From positions 1-57,893 of the forward strand of contig JANXVI010000250.1 in assembly GCA_025351745.1 (NCBI GenBank): a stretch of DNA of 57,893 bases, written 5' to 3'. The stretch's first letter is position 1. Every line of letters begins with the position of its first letter. This DNA is from Rhodoferax sp. Lineage in GTDB: Bacteria > Pseudomonadota > Gammaproteobacteria > Burkholderiales > Burkholderiaceae_C. The translations under genes and the position numbers were made by a program. The notes below the pieces were generated by a model. It was not told the origin of the DNA. It did not search any database and saw nothing but the letters and a program-made list of their open reading frames with translations. Positions 1-8,836 of this stretch are shown one piece after another.

Positions 1-1
1 T

Positions 2-124
2 GACGTGGCGGAATATTGCATCAGCGAGGCTTGGGTCAAAGTGCCGGCCGGCAAGACTGTGGACCGCAAGGGCAACCCGGTGTTGATCAAGCTCAAGGGT
101 ACGGTCGAAGCGTTTTACCGGTAG
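2..124 (+). CDS. DUF3297 family protein, C-terminal end (partial)
   Basis: Open from the window edge to a TAG at 122-124, giving about 40 residues. The tail (VEYC-like DVAEYCISEAWVKV, then AGKTVDRKGNP and LKGTVEAF) matches what I know of the C-terminus of the DUF3297 family, small proteobacterial proteins of about 80 residues with no assigned function. The start lies outside the window. No terminator is obvious after it. Confidence 0.8.
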   Translation, partial: DVAEYCISEAWVKVPAGKTVDRKGNPVLIKLKGTVEAFYR

Positions 125-244
125 ATCGACGAAGCTGCCTGTCGTACAGCTGACGGCGGATTCGTATAGGTGTCCACGGTCACATGCGTGCTTAGGGACA
201 ATATTTGCGAGTGCAATAGACAACCACGTTTTTGGGGAACCACT

Positions 245-532
245 GTGTTTACATTCAATGGAATAGGAACGACGCTGTACGGCAAGAAAGACTTGGACGC
301 TGAGGGCTGGTACACCGCAACCAAGTTCTTTTGCGTCGTGTTCGTGCCCGTCATTCCGCTCGCGTGTTATCGCGTTAAGCGACTGGCATCCACCGGACTG
401 CTCGGGTTTGGTTCGACCCAATACGAGATGTACCCCATCGACGCCGACATCAAACAGGCCCGGAATATCTACCTCGCCGCCTACATTCCACTGGCCATCG
501 TGTTCGTATTGGTAAATTTCTCCAAACGTTAA
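245..532 (+). CDS. Small membrane protein of unknown function
   Basis: About 95 residues from a GTG start preceded six bases upstream by GGGGA. The frame is also open from a GTG at 170, but that start lacks a convincing ribosome site and adds a Cys-rich leader. The protein begins FTFNGIGTTLYGK, has a hydrophobic stretch around residues 28-42 (FFCVVFVPVIPLACY) and a second near the C-terminus (IYLAAYIPLAIVFVLV), so two membrane segments are likely. The N-terminal motif recalls small uncharacterised membrane proteins, but I cannot assign a role. Confidence 0.65.
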   Translation: MFTFNGIGTTLYGKKDLDAEGWYTATKFFCVVFVPVIPLACYRVKRLASTGLLGFGSTQYEMYPIDADIKQARNIYLAAYIPLAIVFVLVNFSKR

Positions 533-689
533 CGCCTGTTTGTAGCCCACAGTACCCCCTCGCAACACGACCAAACTGCGCTTTGACAAAGTAGCTGACC
601 TGGGCGCACCAAACTCCACTGTCACAACTTTGACAGAGTGAATCGAACGACCGTGCTAAAAAGCGAAATGTCTACTTGGAGAACATTGG

Positions 690-1871
690 ATGGACTTGGC
701 ATTTACCCCTGAAGAGCAGCATTTCCGCGAAGATATTCGCACCTGGGTCGGGGCCAATCTGCCCACCGAACTTGCCCACAAAGTCCACAACGCGCTGGAA
801 CTGACCCGCGACGATATGCAGCGTTGGGCCAAGATTCTGGGCAAGAAGGGCTGGCTGGGCCACGCCTGGCCCAAGGAGTTTGGCGGTCCCGGCTGGAACG
901 CAGTTCAAAAGCACTTGTTTGAAGAAGAATGTGCACTGGCCGGCGCGCCCCGTGTTGTGCCCTTTGGGCCGGTGATGGTCGCGCCTGTCATCATGGCGTT
1001 TGGCAATGCCGAGCAGCAGCGACGTTTTTTGCCCGGCATCGCCAGTGGTGAAGTGTGGTGGAGCCAGGGCTACAGCGAACCAGGATCGGGTTCTGACCTG
1101 GCATCGGTCAAGACCCGTGCCGAGCGCCGGGGCAATACCTTTGTGGTCAATGGCCAGAAGACATGGACGACGCTGGGCCAGTATGGCGAGTGGATTTTCT
1201 GCCTGGTGCGCACCAGCACCGAAGGCAAGCCACAAACCGGCATCAGTTTTTTGCTGATCGACATGAAATCGCCCGGCGTGACGGTGCGCCCGATCGTGCT
1301 ACTGGACGGCGCGGCCGAAGTCAATGAAGTTTTCTTCGACAACGTGGTGGTTCCCGCCGAGAACCTGATCGGCGAAGAAAACAAGGGCTGGACCTACGCC
1401 AAGCATTTGTTGAGCCACGAGCGCACCAATATTGCCGACGTGAACCGTGCCAAGCGCGAGCTGGAGCGTTTGAAGCGCAGTGCCAAGCGCGAAGGCGTGT
1501 GGAAAGACACCCGATTCCGCGACGAGATCGCCAAACTAGAAGTTGACGTGGTTGCGCTGGAGATGCTGGTGTTGCGCGTGCTGGCCGCGGAGAAATCGGG
1601 CAAGAACTCGCTGGACATTGCCGGTCTCTTGAAGATCCGTGGCAGCGAGCTGCAGCAACGCTATTCCGAACTGATGATGCTGGCCGCGGGCCCCTTTGCC
1701 CTGCCTCTGATCCGCGAGGCGATGGAGGCTGGCTGGCAAGGCGACTTCCCTGGCGGCGAGGTGGCCAATGCGCCGCTGGCATCGACCTTCTTCAATATGC
1801 GCAAGACCACCATTTATGGCGGATCGAACGAGGTGCAACGCAACATCGTTGCGCAGGTGGTGCTGGGCTAA
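690..1871 (+). CDS. Acyl-CoA dehydrogenase, large-subunit (PimC-like)
   Basis: A 393-residue flavoprotein that would oxidise an acyl-CoA to the trans-2-enoyl-CoA. It has the acyl-CoA dehydrogenase N-terminal helical domain, the middle-domain FAD/substrate motif GYSEPGSGSDLAS at residues 127-139, and the C-terminal motif YGGSNEVQRNI at 376-386. The ATG is preceded by GGAGA. The sequence style (WPKEFGGPGW near residue 60) is that of the pimeloyl-CoA dehydrogenase large subunit type, and the next gene is the matching small-subunit type, so the two probably form a heteromeric enzyme for dicarboxylyl- or other acyl-CoAs. The true substrate cannot be read from the sequence. Confidence 0.9.
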   Translation: MDLAFTPEEQHFREDIRTWVGANLPTELAHKVHNALELTRDDMQRWAKILGKKGWLGHAWPKEFGGPGWNAVQKHLFEEECALAGAPRVVPFGPVMVAPVIMAFGNAEQQRRFLPGIASGEVWWSQGYSEPGSGSDLASVKTRAERRGNTFVVNGQKTWTTLGQYGEWIFCLVRTSTEGKPQTGISFLLIDMKSPGVTVRPIVLLDGAAEVNEVFFDNVVVPAENLIGEENKGWTYAKHLLSHERTNIADVNRAKRELERLKRSAKREGVWKDTRFRDEIAKLEVDVVALEMLVLRVLAAEKSGKNSLDIAGLLKIRGSELQQRYSELMMLAAGPFALPLIREAMEAGWQGDFPGGEVANAPLASTFFNMRKTTIYGGSNEVQRNIVAQVVLG

Positions 1872-1963
1872 CGCCCTGAACCAACTGCGCATTGCGCAAC
1901 AAGACCGCTCCCCCGTGCCCCCCTCCACGAGGGGGTTCCATCTAAATGAATGCAGGTGACAAA

Positions 1964-3079
1964 ATGGACTTTGAATTTTCTGACGACCAGGTACAACTCG
2001 GCGATGCCGTGCGCAAATGGGTGGACAAGGGCTACACCTTCGAGCGCCGCCGCACTGCTGAAAAGGCGGGTGGATTTGATCGCGCTGCATGGAGCGAAAT
2101 TGCCGAGCTGGGCTTGTGCGGACTGTACGTGCCCGAGGGCGATGGCGGTCTGGGCATGGGCCCGGTTGAAGGCATGGTGGTCATGGAAGAGCTGGGCCGC
2201 GGCATCGTGCTCGAGCCACTCGTGCAATCCCTGATCGCAGGTGGCGTGCTGGCAGGCTATGCCGACGCGGCCACCAGGGCATCTTGGCTACCAAGAATCG
2301 CCAGCGGCGAAGTCCTGGTGGTGTTGGCTTACCAAGAGCGCGCAGCCCGCTACAAGCTCGATGTGTGTGAAGCAAAAGCCACGCAAGCTCCCGGTGGCTA
2401 TGTGTTGAACGCTACAAAAAACGTAGTCCCTGTGGGTGACCAAGCAGACGCCTTTATCGTGCCCGCCAAAATCAACAGCCAACTGGCCTTGTTCTTGGTC
2501 GAGCGCGCATCTGCCGGCGTGACCACCCGCGGCTACGGCACACAAGACGGCAGCCGCGCCGCCGACGTTACATTCAAGAACGCTCCCGCCACGCTGATCA
2601 CGACTAACGGCTTGGCCGCCCTGGAACATGCGGTGGATATTGGCATCGCCGCCAGCTGTGCAGAGGCGGTGGGTGTCATGGACAAGACCATGGCCATCAC
2701 CGCCGAATACCTGAACACGCGCAAGCAGTTCGGTGTTGTCATCAGCAGTTTCCAGGCCCTGCGCCACCGCGCGGCCGACATGAAGATGCAGCTTGAACTG
2801 GCACGCTCCATGAGCTACTACGCCAGCCTCAAGCTCAACGCGCCTGCGCCAGAGCGCCGTGCCGCGATGGCACGTGCCAAGTACCAACTGGGCCAAAGCA
2901 TGCGTTTTGTGGCCGCGCAGGCGGTGCAACTGCACGGTGGCATCGGCGTGACGGATGAATACATTGTCAGCCACTACTTCAAGAAACTCACGCAGCTGGA
3001 AATGACCTTTGGCGACAGCCTGCATCACCTGGGTGAGGTGTCGACGCGTATGCAGGAGACGGCGGGGGTGTTTGCCTGA
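1964..3079 (+). CDS. Acyl-CoA dehydrogenase, small-subunit (PimD-like)
   Basis: A 371-residue partner of the preceding dehydrogenase, 92 bases downstream on the same strand. It starts MDFEFSDDQ at an ATG preceded by AGGTGA; an in-frame ATG at 1946 would add six residues. It has the ACAD fold with RKQFG at 253-257 and QLHGGIGVTDE at 322-332, but a less canonical middle domain than its partner. This fits the small subunit of a two-gene acyl-CoA dehydrogenase such as PimC/PimD. The gene pair is followed by a good intrinsic terminator, so it is probably a two-gene operon. Confidence 0.88.
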   Translation: MDFEFSDDQVQLGDAVRKWVDKGYTFERRRTAEKAGGFDRAAWSEIAELGLCGLYVPEGDGGLGMGPVEGMVVMEELGRGIVLEPLVQSLIAGGVLAGYADAATRASWLPRIASGEVLVVLAYQERAARYKLDVCEAKATQAPGGYVLNATKNVVPVGDQADAFIVPAKINSQLALFLVERASAGVTTRGYGTQDGSRAADVTFKNAPATLITTNGLAALEHAVDIGIAASCAEAVGVMDKTMAITAEYLNTRKQFGVVISSFQALRHRAADMKMQLELARSMSYYASLKLNAPAPERRAAMARAKYQLGQSMRFVAAQAVQLHGGIGVTDEYIVSHYFKKLTQLEMTFGDSLHHLGEVSTRMQETAGVFA

Positions 3080-3102
3080 TCCAAGGGTTTGCACAACAAC
3101 CG

Positions 3103-3131
3103 AAACCTTCCACTTGGAGGGTTATTTTTTT
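3103..3131 (+). terminator. Intrinsic terminator after the acyl-CoA dehydrogenase pair
   Basis: The arm AAACCTTCC (3103-3111) pairs with GGAGGGTT (3116-3123), closing a four-base loop, followed by ATTTTTTT. It lies 24 bases after the stop of the small-subunit gene. Confidence 0.8.
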
Positions 3132-3270
3132 GGCGCAGCGCCATGCTAATGCCCGAGTATGCACAGCATGCCCAGCTTATTTTTCAACTGGTCTGCGCTG
3201 GACGCATGGTCGACCCAGCAACGCTAGCTCACGGGCCTACGCGTACGCGCAAATAGCAGCGCCTTGCCCA

Positions 3271-5907
3271 TCAGCCGCCCTTGTTCGACCGCAGCCACTG
3301 CGCCACCTGCGGCACCAACCGCGCTTTGCGTTGTGCGCGCATGCGTATGCCTTCGGCACTGCGTTGTGCCAGCATCTGGGCTTCGGGCGGCAGGTGTGAT
3401 GTGACAAAGGCCACCAACGCATCGGCCTGGGCCGCATCACTGCTGCTGCGCACCAACGCGGGCAGATAGGCATTGCGCTGGTAATCGGGCTGCATTTGCA
3501 ACAAAGCGTCGGCGTTTTGCTGCGCATAGGCCCAGGCCAACGCGTTGTGTTCATGCGCCAGGCCAGACAACACACTGCTGGCAACCAACGGCGGCAAGTC
3601 CTTGGACAAGGCCAAGGGCAAAGCCTGGGCCGCCAGCTGCGGATCCTTGGCCGAAAACGCGGCACCGTATAGGCGATTCTTTTCTTCCGTGCCTTCGGCA
3701 TGGCGGGCCAGCGCCAGCATTTTGTCGTAGGTGGCCTGGTCTGCGTTGCTCCCCACCGTTTTCATGACAACGCCCAATAGCGCAGGGGGCAGGCTTGCGG
3801 GCTCCGCCAGATAGCGCCCAAACCGGGTGCGGGCTTCTTGGATGGTGGCTTCATCTCCCATTGCGGCCAAAAACTGCAGCAGGGCGACGCGTGTTTGGAC
3901 GCGGTCCACGGATTCACCAGCCACGCTGTCCCAGCCCAACTGCTTGAACTTGGGTGTTACGGCCGCAATGGCGTAACGTCGCAGATCGTGGCGCGTGGTG
4001 ACATCGTCGCGGGCCAGGTTATCCAAGTCTTCCAGTCGGTCCAACAGCACCGCCCAGACGGCTGCGCGGGGCTCGTCAGCCAGCGTTTTGACGATGCCAA
4101 AAAAATCGGTTACCGGCAGGCGGCCAACGCTGAACAACACACTGGCGTCGGTGACGACTTTGACGCGCGCGCTGTCGGGCAAATGGTTCAGGCTGTGCGT
4201 CAACTCCGCCAGCAGTTGCGGCGCATACTGCACGCGGTAGTAGCCCACGCTTTGAGGGTCAACAACCACGGGGCCGTCACAGCCGGGCCGCGACACGGTC
4301 TGGCTACGACGGTCCAGCAACACATAGTCAGGCTTGCCCCCTGCGCCGCCGATCTGCACGGGCACGCTCCACAGACGTTCGGTTTTATTGCTAGCGTCCA
4401 GTAAAAATTGCTGTTGGCGCAACCTAATCTTGCGTTGGCCGTTCACGCAGACCCCATCTACACTGACCAGCGGAAAGCCGGACTGCAGCGTCCAGTCAAG
4501 GGCGATTTTGCCCACTGGTTTGCCCGATGCTTTTGAGAGCGCGGCCCATAAGTCTGCACTGGTGGTATTGGAGTATTGGTGTTTGGCGATGTAACTGCGT
4601 ATGCCCTTGCGGAACGCCTCTTCGCCCAGATAGGCTTCCAGCATGCGCACAAAGGCCTGGCCTTTTTCATAGGTGATACGGTCAAAGGCTTCGGCGGCCT
4701 GGCTTTCGTTGGTCACCGCTTGATAGATGGGGTGCGCACTTTTCAAGGCATCTTCAGCCATCGCTAGTTCGCGCGATCCATTGGCGCTCAGCGCCGTGTT
4801 CCACGCCGGATTGAAGTGGGCCGTCGCCTTGGACTCCATCCACGATGCAAAGGATTCGTTCAGCCAAAGGTTGTCCCACCAAGCCATCGTCACCAGGTTG
4901 CCAAACCATTGGTGTGCCGTTTCGTGCGCTACGACCGAGAACACGCGTTGCTGTGTGCTGATCGGGTTCTTGGCCGGGTCGTACAACAGGGTGGCCTCGT
5001 TGTAGATGACGCCGCCCCAGTTTTCCATGGCACCACCAAAGCCGCCCGGCACTGCAATCTGGTCCAGTTTGGGCAGCGGGTAGCGCACACCAAAATAGTT
5101 GTTGTAGTAGTGCACGAGCGCTTGACTGGCCTTTAACGCATACGCTGCGTCCGCCTGCTTGCCGACCGTCGTCACCACACCAATCTCGGTCTCGTCCTGC
5201 ATGGCGCTGCTGCGCTCCAGCTCACCGGCTGCCAACACTACCAAGTAGGTGGACATCTTCGGCGTCATCGCAAAGCGAATGCGCTTGTTGCCGTTGGGCA
5301 ATGTCTGCGCGTTCTGCACCGGCATGTTGGAGATGGCGGTAAAGCTGGCGGGCACATCGGCCATCATCTGGAAACGGGCTCTGAAGACTGGCTCGTCCCA
5401 TGACGGGAAGAACATACGCGCATCGGTCGCTTCGAGGTTGCTGCCGATCATGATTTTCTCATCAGCGCCTACTTTGTAGCGGTCGTAGTACAGCCCTTGG
5501 GCTGTGCGGTTGATGACACCGCGAAAACGCAAGTTAAGCGTGTAGTGGCCCTTGGTCAATGCGTTGGGCAACATAAAACTGAGTGTTTGCTGCTCGGCAT
5601 CAAGTTGCGGCTGCAGGCTTTGCGACGACAGTCCCTGCCCCGTCAATGTGGCGGAATCAATTTCCAGTAAATTGGCATTGAGCACAATCTTGCGGGTGAC
5701 GCTGCGCACGTCGATGGTGACGTCTTCAGAGCCACTAAAAGTGAAAGCCGCCAGGTCGGGAATGATATGGATTTTGTAGACCAGTGGCACCACATCTTTG
5801 GGCAACTTGCCCGGTGTCTTTGCGAATGCAAATGGGGGTTCCGCGTGGGCGCAAAGGGCCAGAACGGCCAGCGCAGTGATGCAAGCGCGCTTGAACTGTG
5901 AATGCAT
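3271..5907 (-). CDS. Exported M1-family (puromycin-sensitive type) zinc aminopeptidase
   Basis: An 878-residue metallopeptidase with a signal peptide at residues 1-22 (cleavage after AHA), so it acts in the periplasm or outside the cell. The M1 signatures are complete: exopeptidase motif GAMEN at 292-296 and zinc motif HETAH at 328-332, with the third ligand Glu351 in WLNESFASW. It also carries the C-terminal ERAP1-like helical domain (about 570-865). The length is normal for secreted bacterial M1 enzymes. It removes N-terminal amino acids from peptides. It is convergent with the acyl-CoA dehydrogenase pair and lies downstream of the collagen-like lipoprotein gene on the same strand, 180 bases apart. 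Confidence 0.93.
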   Translation of the reverse strand: MHSQFKRACITALAVLALCAHAEPPFAFAKTPGKLPKDVVPLVYKIHIIPDLAAFTFSGSEDVTIDVRSVTRKIVLNANLLEIDSATLTGQGLSSQSLQPQLDAEQQTLSFMLPNALTKGHYTLNLRFRGVINRTAQGLYYDRYKVGADEKIMIGSNLEATDARMFFPSWDEPVFRARFQMMADVPASFTAISNMPVQNAQTLPNGNKRIRFAMTPKMSTYLVVLAAGELERSSAMQDETEIGVVTTVGKQADAAYALKASQALVHYYNNYFGVRYPLPKLDQIAVPGGFGGAMENWGGVIYNEATLLYDPAKNPISTQQRVFSVVAHETAHQWFGNLVTMAWWDNLWLNESFASWMESKATAHFNPAWNTALSANGSRELAMAEDALKSAHPIYQAVTNESQAAEAFDRITYEKGQAFVRMLEAYLGEEAFRKGIRSYIAKHQYSNTTSADLWAALSKASGKPVGKIALDWTLQSGFPLVSVDGVCVNGQRKIRLRQQQFLLDASNKTERLWSVPVQIGGAGGKPDYVLLDRRSQTVSRPGCDGPVVVDPQSVGYYRVQYAPQLLAELTHSLNHLPDSARVKVVTDASVLFSVGRLPVTDFFGIVKTLADEPRAAVWAVLLDRLEDLDNLARDDVTTRHDLRRYAIAAVTPKFKQLGWDSVAGESVDRVQTRVALLQFLAAMGDEATIQEARTRFGRYLAEPASLPPALLGVVMKTVGSNADQATYDKMLALARHAEGTEEKNRLYGAAFSAKDPQLAAQALPLALSKDLPPLVASSVLSGLAHEHNALAWAYAQQNADALLQMQPDYQRNAYLPALVRSSSDAAQADALVAFVTSHLPPEAQMLAQRSAEGIRMRAQRKARLVPQVAQWLRSNKGG

Positions 5908-5958
5908 GAAGTGGGGTTCTCAGCGGCCTTTAGGGGGACCGAGAAGTTTGTTTGTACT

Positions 5959-6052
5959 CCGACGATTGTCGTCGGATCGATGCCAAATACAAACAGCGGG
6001 ATGACTCCTGGGCAACACCGTGCCAAGACACATAGACTTATGCGTCTTGGCA
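5959..6052. other. Two strong hairpins between lipoprotein and aminopeptidase genes
   Basis: CCGACGA (from 5959) pairs with TCGTCGG over a three-base loop. TGCCAAGAC (6021-6029) pairs with GTCTTGGCA (6044-6052), and the stem extends inward through CATA/TATG, leaving only a GACT loop. Neither is followed by a T-run on either strand, so they are not typical intrinsic terminators. They may separate or stabilise the two minus-strand transcripts. Confidence 0.5.
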
Positions 6053-6089
6053 GGGTTGGCCTCAGCCCTTCAGCTAAACCTGAAATTGC

Positions 6090-6494
<405 letters not shown>

Positions 6495-6597
6495 TCAAAA
6501 TGAACCGCATATCCTGACTGTAGGGGGCCGCCCATTTCGCGTCTGTGTGCCAGGTCGCTTAGTCCACACAGCTTGGCAAGCCCTTGCAGCAGGCCGA

Positions 6598-6822
6598 TTA
6601 GCGGATAAGGGTGGACGCCAAGCGGTCACGCTCTTTGCCATTTTCCTCGGCCTGCGTGCGCCTGGTCATCTCGAAGATGTCCTGGCTGTGGTTCGCGCCA
6701 AAGCGGTTGCTGGGGCCGTGGCCGCGCCTGCGTTGCGCGAAATTCCGAATCAACAGTGCAACCAGTAGCAAGACAACCAAGCCGCCGACGATCAGCATTT
6801 GGGGAGTGAAAGTTGTGTCCAT
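6598..6822 (-). CDS. Small single-pass membrane protein of unknown function
   Basis: A 74-residue protein starting MDTTFTPQM at an ATG preceded by GGAGGT seven bases upstream; the frame is open 16 codons further, without a better start. One membrane segment (about residues 10-27, LIVGGLVVLLLVALLI) is followed by a basic patch RNFAQRRR, so the charged C-terminal half is cytoplasmic (FGANHSQDIF, TRRTQAEENGKERDR). I do not recognise the family. It lies upstream of the collagen-like gene on the same strand, 130 bases apart. Confidence 0.65.
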   Translation of the reverse strand: MDTTFTPQMLIVGGLVVLLLVALLIRNFAQRRRGHGPSNRFGANHSQDIFEMTRRTQAEENGKERDRLASTLIR

Positions 6823-7311
6823 CTGTAGAACCTCCGTCATAAAAGCGCGCGTTAAAAGGGAACCGGCCAAAATGGCTTGCGGCCTGAGTTCGTGGTGCCA
6901 CTGGGGTGCACAAACTCATCACCAATCCTACGCAGGCGCCACGCCCTGTCTGTATGACAGCGCACCCTGGTCGTAGATGGGTTATGGGTGTTGTCATCGC
7001 ATGAAGCTGGAAAATCCGAAAAAATATGCTATGCATATAATAGCAAAACAACAATATTTCACGTGGGCTGCAGGTTCATTTGCATAAAATCATCTGGGTG
7101 CTGAGACTCAGTAGATGCCTTCAAACACATCAGTTCAACCGGCCGGCAATGGCGATGCATGGTGTAAGCAATTGTCACGGTGCACGCACTGTTGGCGGCA
7201 TCGACGATGACATGAAAAAGAGCCCGAGCAAAAAACTATTTTCCGAAACCTAACCCCATCGCGCGGTTTGCTTCGTTTCATTCCACTCCTCAACCAATTT
7301 TTGGAGTCAGC
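6823..7311. other. Intergenic region without a recognisable gene
   Basis: About 490 bases between divergent genes. I see no supportable ORF. The middle is AT-rich (7015-7055), with TATAAT at 7036-7041 and the near-palindrome GCTATGCATATAATAGC, which resembles a degenerate end of the dispersed repeat listed elsewhere. No convincing -35 box pairs with it. Confidence 0.4.
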
Positions 7312-8220
7312 ATGTACAAGAATCTCAGCCGTCTGGGTTTGGCCGTAGTCCTGGTTTGCAGTGGTTTGCAAGCGCAAGCGGTGGGCCGCCTGGCTGACGT
7401 TACCGTCATCGACCGCAACACCGGCGCCACGCTGCCGGTGTATTTCAGCAAGGGCGAATATTGGGTGGCCGGTGCTCCCGGCGCACGGTATGCCATCGCC
7501 ATCCGCAACAAGATCGGCGAACGCATCATGGCGGTCACCTCGGTCGACGGGATCAACGTGGTTAATGGTGCGACCGCAGCCTGGGGGCAGACTGGCTATG
7601 TATTTGGCGGCGGGTACAACTACCAGATCACCGGTTGGCGCAAGAGCAATACCGAGGTGGCCGCCTTTGAATTTGCATCCGCCAGTGACTCGTATGCCGA
7701 ACGCACCGGCCGACCCAACCAGGTCGGGGTGATTGGTGTGGCCGTGTTCAAGGAGCGGCTGCCCGAGCCGGTAGCCGCGCCAACACCCATGCCCTACCGC
7801 CAGGAGCACGACTTCAAAGAAGGACGTGCAGACAACGCGGCGTCTCCACCCCCAACAGCAAGCCCTGTCATGCCGCAAAAGAGCACGGCTGCTCAAGCAC
7901 CCGCCACCGTAGCACCGACGGAAGCCATGGCCGAGCGCAGCCGCACAGCGGATGCAACGGCCCAGTCCTACGCCCGCCCGGCCATGCCCTCTCCCAAGTT
8001 GGGAACGGGCCACGGCCAGCGTGAAGACTCTTATGTGTCGCAAACCAGCTTTGAGCGCCTGCAGGCGCAGCCCAACGAGGTCATCACCATCCGCTACGAC
8101 AGCCGCCAAAACCTTATCGCGGCAGGCGTCATCCAAGAGCGGCCCGGGCACACCCCCAATCCCTTTCCCAACTCGGACAGCCTGTCTTACGTGCCTGATC
8201 CACCTGCACGCCGCTATTGA
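7312..8220 (+). CDS. Exported protein of unknown function upstream of an ECF sigma factor
   Basis: 302 residues with a clear signal peptide (1-23, cleavage near QAQA-VG) and GGAG before the ATG. Residues 25-150 form a conserved-looking domain rich in beta-strand patterns (LPVYFSKGEYWVAGAPGARY, then VDGINVVNG and YQITGWRKS). The rest is low-complexity Pro/Ala/Thr/Ser linker and a short tail. I recall similar domains in uncharacterised secreted proteins encoded beside sigma factors, but know no function. The gene ends 20 bases before the sigma-factor start, so the three genes 7312-9945 look like one operon and the protein may be an output or sensor of that system. Confidence 0.78.
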   Translation: MYKNLSRLGLAVVLVCSGLQAQAVGRLADVTVIDRNTGATLPVYFSKGEYWVAGAPGARYAIAIRNKIGERIMAVTSVDGINVVNGATAAWGQTGYVFGGGYNYQITGWRKSNTEVAAFEFASASDSYAERTGRPNQVGVIGVAVFKERLPEPVAAPTPMPYRQEHDFKEGRADNAASPPPTASPVMPQKSTAAQAPATVAPTEAMAERSRTADATAQSYARPAMPSPKLGTGHGQREDSYVSQTSFERLQAQPNEVITIRYDSRQNLIAAGVIQERPGHTPNPFPNSDSLSYVPDPPARRY

Positions 8221-8239
8221 GTGCTGGAGGCGGCCCATA

Positions 8240-8836
8240 ATGCGGGCCATGGCTAGCGTTACCAACCTTCAACCCGAGACCGACGAGTCGCTGATGCTGC
8301 GTTACGCCTCTGGCAACTTGCAAGCGTTCAACCTGCTCTACGACCGGCACGAAATGGGCGTGTGGCGCTATGTATTTCGAAGCGTGCGAGTGCAGGCGGT
8401 TGCCGACGACTTGTTGCAGGACGTGTGGTTTGCCTTGGCCCGCCATGCACCCCAGTACCAGCCTACCGCAAAGTTCAAGACCTGGTTGTTCACCCTGGCC
8501 CACAACCGCCTGGTCGACTACTTTCGCACTGCCAAACACCATGTCAGCCTGGATGAAGATGCCGAGTCCGACAGCATGGGCCTGGTGCAAACACTGGCGG
8601 CCGACTCCGGTTTTGGACCGCTCAAACGCCTGGAGTCCAAAGAGCAGGCCCTGGCTTTACTGGAAGCCATCGAACAACTTCCCTTCGCCCAACGCGAGGC
8701 CTTCATGTTGCAGGCCGAAGCGGGCATGGATGTGCAAGACATTGCCGCCACCACCGGTGTGAGTTTTGAGACCGCGAAAAGCCGCCTGCGTTACGCGCGC
8801 AGTCGCTTGCGCGAATTGCTGCAGGAGTATGCATGA
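8240..8836 (+). CDS. ECF-type RNA polymerase sigma factor
   Basis: 198 residues from an ATG nine bases after GGAGG; a second in-frame ATG follows at 8249. Sigma region 2 spans about residues 15-95 (LLYDRHEMGVWRYVF, DDLLQDVWFALAR, FKTWLFTLAHNRLVDYFR) and sigma region 4 about 135-195 (QLPFAQREAFMLQ, then the helix-turn-helix DIAATTGVSFETAKSRLRYA). It has no region 3, as in ECF sigma factors. It should direct RNA polymerase to a small regulon, probably including its own operon. Its stop overlaps the next gene's start in ATGA, which usually marks a sigma/anti-sigma pair. Confidence 0.9.
   Translation: MRAMASVTNLQPETDESLMLRYASGNLQAFNLLYDRHEMGVWRYVFRSVRVQAVADDLLQDVWFALARHAPQYQPTAKFKTWLFTLAHNRLVDYFRTAKHHVSLDEDAESDSMGLVQTLAADSGFGPLKRLESKEQALALLEAIEQLPFAQREAFMLQAEAGMDVQDIAATTGVSFETAKSRLRYARSRLRELLQEYA

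Noticed and set aside
7135-8265. Long minus-strand open frame (376 codons) opposite the secreted-protein gene
   Set aside because: It is antisense to a gene with a signal peptide, ribosome site and operon context, and its composition is that of a GC-rich shadow frame.
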